Positions 33,355 to 45,977 of a DNA stretch of 64,000 bases are shown here, piece after piece. The stretch is from Ipomoea triloba (lineage: Eukaryota > Streptophyta > Magnoliopsida > Solanales > Convolvulaceae). The DNA lies in contig NC_044922.1 in the NCBI RefSeq assembly GCF_003576645.1, positions 16,963,790-17,027,789 of the forward strand. The letters are read 5' to 3'. The notes under the pieces are model-generated. The model searched no databases. It worked only from the letters and a program-made list of their open reading frames with translations, and was not told the origin of the DNA. Each line of letters opens with the position of its first letter. Position 1 is the first letter of the stretch. The position numbers were made by a program, and so were the translations under genes.

Positions 33355-34111
33355 CAGCACATAGGAATTGATGTATCTAGAAGCCCAAGGCTCAAGTAAT
33401 GGAACATATAGTTACCATAGCTTTTCAATAGTGGAATTTGCTGCTTGGAAATCTAGGTATGCATCCAACCTCTGAGTCAAAAAGATCTTAAGAAGTTGAT
33501 ACACCAGAGCATATTTAGCATCCTACTCCAATATAATTGTGCAAAAGCAGGTATATCGAGCAAATCACACTGCCATGTAAAACAACTCACAATCAATGAG
33601 AGTCCATGACAGAACGAAATAAATAATACTTCTAAACCAAAAACCTAATAGATTAATATAATACACATGGGAATCTCAAATAGAAAATTATACAATCATA
33701 TATAAGAGGGAATGTCAACACTTAAGCCAACCTCATCTCAAAGAAAATAAAACTACTCTGTAATTATGAAGACTTAATGAGCAGCCAGATTGGTCATGTC
33801 CACTGAGTCCAATTTAAAAAAATTTCAAATTTTTTAGTACTGTAAGAAACACTAATACCTTAGCTTCGTTCATATTATGTGCATCATCACCAGAAAATGT
33901 TGCAAGATACCTAGTAAGGAACTTGAAAGACACTTTTGTATGTGTACCTGGAAATTTTAATGGAGTTCAAATTGTAACAAGTACTATAATATTTATATAG
34001 TAACCATCCAAACAGAAATGAAATTACTACTTCACCTTTTCAGCAATCAAGAAAGTAGAATAAAATCATTTTCAAAAAAAAAGAAAGTAGAATAAAATCC
34101 AACACCAAATT
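33355..34111. other. CACTA-internal DNA without recognised genes
   Basis: AT-rich, no credible frame. It may be a captured non-coding fragment. Confidence 0.4.
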
Positions 34112-34116
34112 GACCT

Positions 34117-36082
34117 TGTAACACCCCACTTTTTCCACTACCGAAAATACGGGTATAATTAAATTTTTTATTTTACAACAGCGGAAGCTTAAACAACACT
34201 AACAACAAAAAGGAAAAAGGGGTGTTATGCCACGTTCGAGTATCTCTCTTATACTCAAACGCACAGGCAAAACTATCTACCAAAAATTATTACTAATTAC
34301 AACGAGTGAATTCTAAAGGATTTAATTACAACTTTTATACAACTCAAAGCGATTCACTCTCATGCCAATGCCATGCCAAATATCTCCTGCAAAAACACTA
34401 AAGAGTGGAAACAAAGTCAGCACAACGGCTGATAAGACTTACTCCACCCCGTAAAACATTTTGCACATAGCACATATCACTTTGGAGCACATAAATTTCC
34501 ACATCATAAATTTCAACCCCTTAACATGGCATTAGTTATTGTACTCCTTCATATAAAATTTTCATTTTTGATAATCATATATCAAATACATCACATAAAC
34601 TAATCACATTTTATAATTTCACTTAATACCATAAATTACCACCTTTTAATCATTATTCATAAAAATCTTCATATATCCTTTATCCAAAAATTCTTATAAT
34701 CGTTTCTCAAAACTTTTCATAATATCATCACTGCTCAAAATTTCTTAAAAACTTTATTTTGTGCCATATTTGCACACCACAAAAACACATATAGAAGAAC
34801 ACAATTATCAAGCAAATGAGACAGGATCATTTATTCATAGACCCTAGTGAATAGTAACCACAACTAAACACTACACAAATTTCTCATTTAAATGGGACAG
34901 GGTCCTGTATAATTAGGCCCTTTAGTGAACGGTGCTTTCCACACATTCGAACACTCCGCACTTTCCCATTTTCATGGAAACTGGACTCTAACTTTAAGTG
35001 TGCACACCCCCAAATTGAGGATTCCAAGCCTCCCTGGGTAGTTACCAGCCCAAGTAGCCAGGATATGTTTCTACTGACTACCCTGTTCATTCTCACCAAC
35101 AGGACAACCATATGTTGACCTAGTACCCGTGGATTGTTCCTACCGGGCTACTCCTAGCATTTATCATGCAACACATATCATATCTTCCATAAGTTTTGGA
35201 AATCATTTATATATGACAAAATATAGCCCTTATGCTCCAAAAATCATTTATCCAAAAATAATCAATTTTTCTCAAATTTCGAAATTTAAATTATGCGCAC
35301 ATAAATTCATCATCTTCCAATAATTCCATCAATTATAAATATCTATAAATTTCGAAATTTCACCACATATCATAAGTACAATCATTATCAAACATATCAC
35401 AAACTTCATAATATACCACATAGTTCATCTCTTCATGTATTTATCCAAAATACACATATACATATACATGTACGCATGATTAATCAAATATCCCACACTA
35501 ATTACTTAGCACAACACACTAATTATATATCTATGTGCACACACAGTTCACGTATCCATTCTAAATTATCACAATTTCATTCGTATGTACACATATACTA
35601 CCTAATATTCATATAGGTTCCAATATACAATTTATAAACTTGCATGATTCATCAGCTATCAATTTATTCAATAATTATAATAAATCTATTTTCTATAGAT
35701 TTATATACATATAATTTACACAAGCACATATTAAATGATTTGATTTGAGGTAAATAAATTTTGGATAGACATAAATCTTACCTAAAATCCAAGACTTCAC
35801 TGAAATATACTCAAAGCAAATTGATAAGCTGTTGAACTTCTTTCTTTTTCTCCTACTACCGAAACCACTTCCTTACACAAACTCATCTACATATTCATCA
35901 TTATAATATATTTCTCTCCTTCCACTACAACAACGTAACTCACCACATATATATATACATATATATCCACACGGTACACACACAACAATCATATACATGC
36001 ATATATTATTATATATACATCCAAGACAATTGAGAACTCCCATGGCTTCATATATAATACAAACATCACATATATTATAATA

Positions 36083-36121
<39 letters not shown>

Positions 36122-37068
36122 ACTATCCATACTCCAACATATAATTATATATAAACACACGGCACACACACAACATATATCTATATTACGGAGTATTATT
36201 ATACTACACTACAAAACTATATATATATAATAACATTTCCCATGGCTCAAGGAGCACTAATATACATACACACATATAATATCATATATATACTACACGC
36301 CACTGCCACACACATAAATATATTATATGTATATATATAATACACAATAGAACATATATATTATTATATACACACTCACAGTACACTCATTAATATAATT
36401 TGTCTCATTAGGAGACAACCCAATAGGGCTCCAAGTAAAGCACAAGTCTCAAGGGACACCATTATAATAATAATAATATATATATATATATATATATATG
36501 TGGACTGCCACGCAGCCCCTCATTCTGAGAAACACAAAACAACATATTTAATTAACTACATAAAACACTCCTCTCTCTAAAAAATTTTTCTCCTCCTTCT
36601 CTCTAATTTCTCCGGCGAGCCGCCTCCGCTTTCTTAGTGGGTCAAAAAAAAAAAAAACATATTTAGTCCGTACTTAGCAAGAGCAAGAATTGAGCCTTGG
36701 ACATCACAATCAGCACACAAGAACCGAACCATCAAGCCACTTCAAATCTTTAGGAAGTTGTCACCAATAATATATATATATCATACATACGAATAGAAAT
36801 ATAATTGACTTTGAAAATAACTTTGTTGTTCTCCAAACTCGAAACCATGACCTCTTCCAGAATATTTAAGACTCTACCCACCAAGCCAAATCAATACTGA
36901 ATAACAATTTTCGAAATATATTTATAAGAATATATATAATACCCGAAATAAAGAGAATATGCTTAGAATAATAATTTTCGAAAATTATTTTGGACAACAT
37001 AGTACATTAATATTTCGAAAATAATAATAATATTTTCTCAAAATACTTACAAAATTTAGGGTGTTACA
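34117..37068 (-). mobile_element. Solo LTR of a Tekay/Del-like gypsy element (2952 bp)
   Basis: It starts TGTAACACCCC and ends GGGTGTTACA, with TSD GACCT at 34112-34116 and 37069-37073. It is oriented minus, because its block at 34117-34510 is the complement of 7880-8271. Inner (AT)n tracts occur (36089-36117, 36476-36500). Two tRNA-like A-box/B-box pairs on the minus strand (about 36665-36760 and 36840-36900) suggest SINE insertions within the LTR. No internal region follows, so this is the product of LTR-LTR recombination. Confidence 0.92.
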
Positions 37069-38545
37069 GACCTATTACTCCATCATCTGATGCAAGGTCC
37101 TTATTTTCCTGCATATAGGAGGTGTTAGCAGAACTGTACCAAGATTATTCAGTTCACATAGTTGGGACACACATAATGAAATTAAAATGGACAGTCGGAC
37201 AGATAGAGGAAATTATATGCAAAAGGAGCACATACTTGGAGTTCCATAGCAAATTAGCAATCTGGGTTTCCATAATAGATCAGAGATGTTATTTCATATA
37301 TAAATGACATAGTTAAAGAGATTTTCCTGTCAAGTCATTTCATAAATGATAAGATGCGACTATATCGCTTATTGATATTTCAAGCAATACATTGACAATA
37401 TTTAATGCAAAATTGAGCACCAAATGAACGTACAGATACGCCTATATTTCGTTGTAGTTCCCCAGTTGGATATGCTCATTAGCTATTAGTGTAATGTGCC
37501 ACATTACCTATTCACGGTGGTGATTTCCCCTCAACAGTTGGCTGCAAAATCACTCAATAAAAGTAGCTAGCAAATTCATATAAAGAATAACATCTGTAGG
37601 ATATATCAAGATCATTTAACAGGAAACAAACATACATAGAGAAATCCATAACACAATCAATTACCAATTCAATCAATGTTCATTTTGACAGTCTTCTCTG
37701 CCTCAAGAATTTTTCCAACAAGTTTAACTGCCTTAAACCAAATCAATTTCTTGTCAGCAACTACACTACTGCACACACTAAGACTGAAATCTAAACATGA
37801 TTAATGCAAAGTTTAAGCCTTGCTAAAGAAACACATAGCATATTAAAAAAATAAAAGAAACACAAAAGTAATCAGCCAATCGAATATGGCTAAAAACCTT
37901 CGCTAATTTGAAAGTGGCTGCTACGGCTCGTGATGTTGCTTCGCTTCCCTAGCACTACGCAAAAACGCGGAGGCCTTTAACTTCCCTGTCTAAACCAAAT
38001 CCCTAGCTCATGCACTCAATCTGTCAGATATTCGAGGCGCAACTCTTCAAACTGAAGATAAATAGCCAAAATATGATAAATAACCAACTTTGCTAGATTA
38101 TCAATTCCAAGCATGATGCAAATAATCACTCAGAAAACCATTAAATCCATAACTAACAAAAGATGGAGAAAGAATATATTGTTGAATTGAATCTAAATCA
38201 GCAAAAGAAAGAAAGTATGCTAAAATTACCGTATCACAATTCAAGTTGAATTTGGAGAGGGAAGAGAAATGCAACTTGCAAAAAAATCTCTGAATCAATG
38301 GTCGTGAAGGAGACTGAGAACTGTGAAAGGCAAACTATGCTGAGGAAATGCAAAGTGATGGAGATCGAATGAGACTTTGAGAAGAACACTTCATTCTAAT
38401 CCTTCTATATATTAAAGCCATAAACCTTTGGCCAATCACAGCATTGCATTTCCCACCTAAAGAAAGTGACGTCGTTTGGATAGTGAAATAACATACCAAT
38501 ACACTCTGCTAAACTCACACTGTAATACCAATAAAGGAGACTTTT
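36710..38545. repeat. First copy of an identical 1,836-bp direct repeat
   Basis: Every landmark I compared matches 38568-40403 at a constant offset of 1858 bp with no difference seen. It spans the last 359 bp of the solo LTR, its right TSD and CACTA-internal DNA beyond. It ends in a poly-A run (38548-38566). Confidence 0.95.
37074..38400. other. CACTA-internal segment, possible captured gene fragment
   Basis: Moderate AT content, with stretches on the minus strand that resemble a 5' UTR and intron of a plant gene (poly-pyrimidine tracts, AG acceptors), including 38298-38101. Short frames at 37122-37307 and 38101-38298 recur exactly in the duplicated copy (38980 and 39959), which is due to duplication and not to coding conservation. 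No product can be named. Confidence 0.35.
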
Positions 38546-38566
38546 GCAAAAAAAAAAAAAAAAAAA

Positions 38567-38567
38567 N
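38567..38567. other. Single ambiguous base (N) at the repeat junction
   Basis: The only N in the window lies exactly between a 19-base A-run and the second repeat copy. This points to a contig join. Confidence 0.95.
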
Positions 38568-40403
38568 TCAGCACACAAGAACCGAACCATCAAGCCACTT
38601 CAAATCTTTAGGAAGTTGTCACCAATAATATATATATATCATACATACGAATAGAAATATAATTGACTTTGAAAATAACTTTGTTGTTCTCCAAACTCGA
38701 AACCATGACCTCTTCCAGAATATTTAAGACTCTACCCACCAAGCCAAATCAATACTGAATAACAATTTTCGAAATATATTTATAAGAATATATATAATAC
38801 CCGAAATAAAGAGAATATGCTTAGAATAATAATTTTCGAAAATTATTTTGGACAACATAGTACATTAATATTTCGAAAATAATAATAATATTTTCTCAAA
38901 ATACTTACAAAATTTAGGGTGTTACAGACCTATTACTCCATCATCTGATGCAAGGTCCTTATTTTCCTGCATATAGGAGGTGTTAGCAGAACTGTACCAA
39001 GATTATTCAGTTCACATAGTTGGGACACACATAATGAAATTAAAATGGACAGTCGGACAGATAGAGGAAATTATATGCAAAAGGAGCACATACTTGGAGT
39101 TCCATAGCAAATTAGCAATCTGGGTTTCCATAATAGATCAGAGATGTTATTTCATATATAAATGACATAGTTAAAGAGATTTTCCTGTCAAGTCATTTCA
39201 TAAATGATAAGATGCGACTATATCGCTTATTGATATTTCAAGCAATACATTGACAATATTTAATGCAAAATTGAGCACCAAATGAACGTACAGATACGCC
39301 TATATTTCGTTGTAGTTCCCCAGTTGGATATGCTCATTAGCTATTAGTGTAATGTGCCACATTACCTATTCACGGTGGTGATTTCCCCTCAACAGTTGGC
39401 TGCAAAATCACTCAATAAAAGTAGCTAGCAAATTCATATAAAGAATAACATCTGTAGGATATATCAAGATCATTTAACAGGAAACAAACATACATAGAGA
39501 AATCCATAACACAATCAATTACCAATTCAATCAATGTTCATTTTGACAGTCTTCTCTGCCTCAAGAATTTTTCCAACAAGTTTAACTGCCTTAAACCAAA
39601 TCAATTTCTTGTCAGCAACTACACTACTGCACACACTAAGACTGAAATCTAAACATGATTAATGCAAAGTTTAAGCCTTGCTAAAGAAACACATAGCATA
39701 TTAAAAAAATAAAAGAAACACAAAAGTAATCAGCCAATCGAATATGGCTAAAAACCTTCGCTAATTTGAAAGTGGCTGCTACGGCTCGTGATGTTGCTTC
39801 GCTTCCCTAGCACTACGCAAAAACGCGGAGGCCTTTAACTTCCCTGTCTAAACCAAATCCCTAGCTCATGCACTCAATCTGTCAGATATTCGAGGCGCAA
39901 CTCTTCAAACTGAAGATAAATAGCCAAAATATGATAAATAACCAACTTTGCTAGATTATCAATTCCAAGCATGATGCAAATAATCACTCAGAAAACCATT
40001 AAATCCATAACTAACAAAAGATGGAGAAAGAATATATTGTTGAATTGAATCTAAATCAGCAAAAGAAAGAAAGTATGCTAAAATTACCGTATCACAATTC
40101 AAGTTGAATTTGGAGAGGGAAGAGAAATGCAACTTGCAAAAAAATCTCTGAATCAATGGTCGTGAAGGAGACTGAGAACTGTGAAAGGCAAACTATGCTG
40201 AGGAAATGCAAAGTGATGGAGATCGAATGAGACTTTGAGAAGAACACTTCATTCTAATCCTTCTATATATTAAAGCCATAAACCTTTGGCCAATCACAGC
40301 ATTGCATTTCCCACCTAAAGAAAGTGACGTCGTTTGGATAGTGAAATAACATACCAATACACTCTGCTAAACTCACACTGTAATACCAATAAAGGAGACT
40401 TTT
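38568..40403. repeat. Second copy of the 1,836-bp direct repeat
   Basis: It begins mid-LTR (TCAGCACACAAGAACCG) rather than at any natural border and reaches the same poly-A. After the poly-A the sequence goes on to unique DNA. No target-site or recombination signature is seen at the start. Confidence 0.95.
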
Positions 40404-42560
40404 AAAAAAAAAAAAAAAAAAAAGTATAAAAGGAGACAGAACATCCAATTTAAACTGTTCAAAAAAAAAAATCTATCTAAATACCATTGGGATTAAAAAA
40501 ACCCCTCTTTTCCGCAAAACCAGCACCTTAAATCCCTCTTCATTTTGTTTTTAATACCAAAAGCACAAAGCTCCATAATACAACATTATTAAAAAAAAAA
40601 AAAGGATAGCACATGGCTCAAGGTTGAATATAGGCAAAACCTATTTACTTTTTCCAGTGGAGTTTAACGCCCCGAGGATTCACAATTAGAATTTGTTCCA
40701 CTCAACAAGCTGCAATCTTCTTCTATAAATTACTCCGTAGTATATTCAGACCAGCAGCAGTTCACCATTCACCTTCAATTTCTTTGTTTTTTCTTTGATT
40801 TCTTAAGCCACGTGAAAAGCTACTTATAAATACATCTTCTGGGGTGATGAAACCCCACATTTACATAGAACCACAACTGCACAACCGAAAGATGAAGAAA
40901 GATCAGTAAAAGAGGTGATAGATTATTATTTTCTTTTTTTTTTATCATTTTAAAGCTTTATCTTATGAAGAATTCAATTAATTATAAACATTTCATTGTG
41001 CACTTCCTCTATTTTTTACTCCGTAACATTCATGCAGTGAGCTTTTGTTTCTATTTATTTGTGTTTGTCTGTTTTGGCCCACATTGCATTGGCACCTGAG
41101 ACCATCAAGAGAGAATGATCATGAGAAACAATTATCCATACTAAAAAAAGTCACATAAAACAGATCCAAACTGATGTATACTTATAATTCTGGATATGGT
41201 GAAACTTTAGAGCTCGACAATAATAGGAGACGAGGAAGGCAAGATGCTATAAAGAGGAGACAAAAGGAAGGCAAGATTGTTGAAATGTACTTCCGTAGTT
41301 TTATAGGTATATGTATTTTGTAAGAAAGTAAATTAAACTTACTTGAAATGTAGAGAACTGTATGAGTTAACATACTTGAATATTCTGATTATTTAAGTAC
41401 TCTATGTTGAATATTTTGATTTAAGATTGCATATAAATTATTTTTAGCTAAGTTGTTGTCAAATTAAGATATTGAACATTAAGGAATGTATATGATAAAT
41501 GAACCTCAAATTCGAAGGGAGAGCGAAAAATAAAATCAACCAACACATAAGACTACTATAAAATGTTGAAATAGAATATATATTCACTATGAACAAACAA
41601 ATGAACTTAGCTGATGGAACATCCTCTTCATATTTTTATCGTTCAACTTGAAACTTAAAATCTGAAAGTAGCAGATCTGACATTTGTGCATCTGTGCCTT
41701 TGCTTTCAACTTTCTTAAGAATAAGTTTGATTTTATTTAGATTTATTATTCATTGCAGGTAAAAGGGTCAAGTTCAGTCAAGCAATCCAGTGACAGGCAG
41801 TCATGATACACTGATTTAGATTATTGTTTATTGTTGAAAAAATTCATTACACATAATACAGATTTTTTTAATTTTATTTAAATTTAATTTAGTTTTTTCC
41901 ATTAGAAGTATTCAAGTACTACAATAATAAAGCCGTTTTAGTTTCACTACCTAAAGCCATTGAGGTGGACAAATGGTTTCAATGCCCGAAGCCAACTCCC
42001 AACCCCAAATCTGATATCCCTTATCTTAAATTATATTTCCCCCAAAAAGAGAGCCTTCATCAGGTGAAAAGCTACACAAAAGAAGGACATGTTACTTGGT
42101 TCAAGACCACGCAGACACAAGGTGTTCTGAAAATTCATGTATAAAACTAGGTTTAGGTTTAGATTTTTTAATCCAGGGGCTGTGGATGTAATATTTGGGC
42201 TTCTTAAGAAAATTCTCATGTGTTAAATTTTAAAATATAAAATATATATTGTTTGGTGAGAAGAATAGCTAAGATTAATAACCTTGGTTTAAAAAAAAAA
42301 AAAAAAAACAACCTTGGTGTTTTCACAAAAAAATGATCGAAGTAGGAGAAGAATTATTACTAAACCTCAACTATGTAGCATCATCTCTATTTCATTTTGT
42401 ACAAGTCACCCTCCCATCTCGCCAGTAAATAAATTCCGGGAAAAAATATTCACCTGAAAAAGAAACAGTTGATCAAATTTTCTTTGAAATTCTTAAGAAA
42501 TACATAAAACATTGCTTTAAAGAAGTTATTTCTCTTGATAAAAATACATATTGGACAAAT
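40404..42560. other. Gene-free DNA inside the Helitron-like segment
   Basis: AT-rich. It contains TATAAATA at about 40826 followed by a small GGGGT...ACCCC hairpin (about 40840-40857). Nothing codes for more than short, unsupported peptides. Confidence 0.4.
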
Positions 42561-42572
42561 AAATAATCAAGA

Positions 42573-43066
42573 GTGAGGGCTTTCAAAAAAAAAAAAAAAA
42601 GAAGAAGACTGAGGCAGAACTGGACTATGAAGCGTGGAAGCAGTGGAGCAAAAATACCAGATCTGGATGAAGAAAGCGATGGAGGCGGCGCCACGACGGA
42701 GAATATGGTGGACGGTGGCGACGATGTGGATCTGAAAGCTGTATCCCTGGAGCAGACGACGGAAAAGATGGACGGTGGTGTTTAGGTGAATGGGGTGTGA
42801 GTGTGTGGAGAAGAATCAGAAGATGGAGAATGAGAGACTGAGAGTGAGACTGTGTCAGACAGAGGGGCGGCTGTGGTACTGACGTGAGGGGCTGGGGTGG
42901 CTGGCGGTGGCGGACGGGCGGTGGGCGGTGGCCTCGATCCCTGGAGGTTGGAGCAGGTCCTCGGTGGCCAATTGGCGAAGTGGCGGTGCACAGTGATAGT
43001 GAGAGACTGAGAGAGACAGTGCGAGAGAGGGACTGGAAATCTGAAATTACGGATTTGTATATTTAA
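42573..43066. other. GC-rich island, possible captured gene fragment
   Basis: GC- and GA-rich DNA in AT-rich surroundings. There is an ATG-led plus-strand frame of 70 codons with acidic and Gly-rich sequence, and an antisense Pro/Ser/Thr-rich frame. It is probably a 5' exon or UTR of a captured host gene. I cannot tell which strand is sense. Confidence 0.3.
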
Positions 43067-45120
43067 TTTCAAAGTGGGTGCTGCATTGTTACAACTTAGA
43101 CTAAAAAATACAAACATAATAAAAAAATATAAAATATAAAAACAATATATATTATAGTATATAGGTAGAGTAGTATATATTAGGTTAAAAAAATAATTAA
43201 TTATTTAAGTATAAATGTAATTTTCTATTCTACATTATATAAATTTATATAATTATTCATATAGTGATTAATTATTCATTGTACATTAGTGTGATTATTA
43301 AATTTATATACTTAATTCATATAGTGATTAATTATTCATTGTACATTAGTATGATTATTATATTAATTTCATTTTTTTCTAAGTTGTATAAAATTTATGT
43401 ATTATACGAAATGGTGTTCAAGATATTTGTTAATTTCAACAAATAACGTGGATTGTTTTTTTTTTTTCGGAAAATAAACAAATGACATGCATGTAATGAA
43501 AATATTAGAACATCATCCATTAGTAATTTGTGTGCAAAGACAAGTCAACAACATGTATTTGGTATATTCCAAAATTCATATTCTACACCTTTAAGTGTGG
43601 TTACTAATGGTAATAATACTATATTTTCTAAGGTATAGCTTCACACATTATTTTAAGTAGGGAGATTATATATAATATAAAATATAGAACCCTATGAATT
43701 TTTTGTCGGATGTATATACATGTACTGAAATATAAAATATTTAACATTTTAAGAGTTGTGAAAAAAAAAAAAAAAAGCATTCTAAGAGTTGATCATAATA
43801 GAGAACATTATTACATTTATTTTAAAAAAAAAACATATTATTACTTTATTCTCTTTCTTTTATTTTAATAATTTGTAATTATGTTAAAGTTTAATCAATC
43901 CACTAAGAGACTAAACTTGACTTGGCAATAAGAAAGAGAATTACGGAAGGAAGATGAGCAAGGATAGGGAGAAAGCGATTGTAGAGATAGTTGGGATTGT
44001 CGTCAGCTCCTCCCTTTGTCTTTGCTTTCCGTAGTTAGTTGTAAAATTTATTAAGTATTTTGTGGTCAATTTTGTGTTTTAGCTTCTTCAAGAAATTATA
44101 GTGTATAATTATAATTACTGTTTCTAAAATATATGTGTGTAATAGAGCGATGTGGGTAACAACAGAGAGCAGAGAGAAGTTGTGATTAACAAAAAATAAA
44201 GAAATTTACACATTGGACTCACAAGTCACAAGGTTCTAGAGCATTTTTCCTTTTTTATTTTATTTTATATATTTAGAATTTTTTTTTTAAAAATCGGTCA
44301 TATTCATGGGTGTGTAAGAACTGCATGTCGGCACCCACTTCAACCTCATTTATGGTATTTTTCATCTAGCATCATCCTGCTAATTAAATTGGCCTTATTA
44401 TAATCCATCTCCCCTTGGTGAAATCAGCAAGGAACCTAACCAAGCATAGGTGCACTGTATGAAATATATATACACCATTACATATAAATTTTTCCTTTGG
44501 GCCAATGGTCCAACAAAATAATTGTTGGTTATTTAATATATAGAAGGATTTTTGCCAATAAAATATTTTACTTCATGCTAAGTTTTGGTATAGTTAGATT
44601 ATATACATATACGTATAAAATTGTTATAAAAATGTATAATTATATATATAGGGGTAAAGTTCATACCTAATTTCATTTCTTTAATTATACTAATAATACA
44701 TTGTACTTACTTAAAAACCTACAAAAAATACAATATACTGTTAGTTCCAAAAACCACAATGTCATAATAATATACCGTTGAAATCTTTCTGATTAATTTC
44801 TTTGTTAATAATATATACAATGTGGAGGGTATATATACAATTCAAATACTAACGTAGTTTAGTAAGTCCTTAAAAATTTTTAATTTTTAATTTTTTGTAT
44901 TAAATTTATAATATAATTTATTTCATTTGGTAATTACCACCTTAAATATCAATTCTTATTTTATTTACAAATAATTATGTTCATAACTTTATTGTAGCAA
45001 ATCAACATAATTATTAAATAATAAAATTTTATAAATGAATAAATCTCATATTTCCTTTATATATATGAAATTTAATAATATTAATTTTTTTTAACAACAT
45101 AACATAATTATAATATTTTA
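43067..45120. other. Gene-free AT-rich DNA
   Basis: It contains a 60-bp tandem pair (TATAGTGATTAATTATTCAT at about 43261 and 43321) and many A/T runs. A stretch near 44145 (GCGATGTGGGTAACAACAGAGAGCAGAGAGA, differing at a few bases) resembles 50859-50890. Confidence 0.45.
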
Positions 45121-45977
45121 AATATTTAGTCCGTGCATCGCACGGGTAACATACTAGTATATTTTAATAAGGACTTGGGAGCAGCAAAACGCATGTTGTA
45201 TCTGTTTAATAGCAGCGGTTTCCACGGTTAATAGCGGGGGTTTCCCTTAACCGTGGCAATTAAAACGCTACAAATATTATTTGATTAATTTTAATTATTA
45301 TATCGCGGCAGTCAAAGAAACCGTCGCTAAACATTTATTTAGCGGCAGTTATTAAGAACCACCACTAAATTAGTGTGCTAAATAATTCCTTTTTTGTAGT
45401 GATGCCAATATATATATGTCATTAAGGCACAATTAGTAGTATAGCTTCAGGCACAAAATTAATTAGCTTAGGTTTGCAGGCAGCATTTTAATCTATGCTT
45501 TCCTTGCTTTAATCTAAATCATCATGATAACTGATAACAGATTAGGCATAATTTGTACAACCATGCTTCAATTCATAAATATGTAAAAGTCAAGTATATA
45601 TAGTAGTAACTAACAAAACTATATATAGTGAGACCTTTAGTCTACAATACAACTAACAATAGTCATCATACATCGCGCATATATATGAAACATGCGATCT
45701 AATATGCCCTTATATATATATCATTTGAAGGATTGTTTGCAAAAGAAGAAGAATCCCCAATTCAAGTAGTTTAATTTCATGCTTTACATGCCTCCTGATT
45801 TGATTGGCAATTTTTTAGGCCCCCGTCTAGATAATGATGCAGTATGTACGTGTTTTCACAATAATAAGCTTCTGGCCTCGATTTTGTTTACTAATTTTCC
45901 CCATCCATGAAATAGAAGAAATTTCCTCCTTTAGGTGAACCATATATGGGAGTAGAAGGCTCTGTTCTTTAGGTGAA

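Larger units (their letters stand above)
40258..45157 (+). mobile_element. Helitron-like segment (putative)
   Basis: The 3' end has the stem CCGTGC-ATC-GCACGG at 45131-45145, an 8-nt spacer and CTAG at 45154-45157 followed by T, which is the standard Helitron terminus inserted between A and T. A candidate 5' end TCCTTCTATATATTAAAG starts at 40258 after an A. It also occurs at 38400 in the duplicated copy. No RepHel frame was seen. Interior pieces include a TATAAATA-bearing promoter-like stretch (40800-40910) and a GC-rich block (42600-43060) that could be captured gene DNA. The 3' end is convincing; the 5' end is tentative. Confidence 0.5.
31854..45401. mobile_element. CACTA transposon (non-autonomous or decayed), about 13.5 kb composite
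   Basis: The left end is CACTACACCAAAAAGG and the right end, on the complement, is CACTACAAAAAAGGAATT. The 3-bp TSD is ATG at 31851-31853 and 45402-45404. Subterminal regions (31874-32120 and 45205-45385) are crowded with short direct and inverted TTTAGNGGCGGTT units, the usual CACTA transposase-binding architecture. No TNP2-like transposase frame is visible. The interior holds a hAT element, a solo LTR, a Helitron-like segment and a suspicious 1.8-kb duplication, so its native length was much smaller. TIR, TSD and subterminal repeats are seen directly; the superfamily is established knowledge. Confidence 0.85.

Noticed and set aside
37122..39165. Identical short ORFs at 37122 and 38980 as evidence for a conserved gene
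   Set aside because: They are identical because the entire 1,836-bp segment is repeated, probably by assembly error.
42782..43117. Pro/Ser/Thr-rich minus-strand ORF as a gene
   Set aside because: It is open through GC- and GA-biased sequence, with no splice context or recognisable product.
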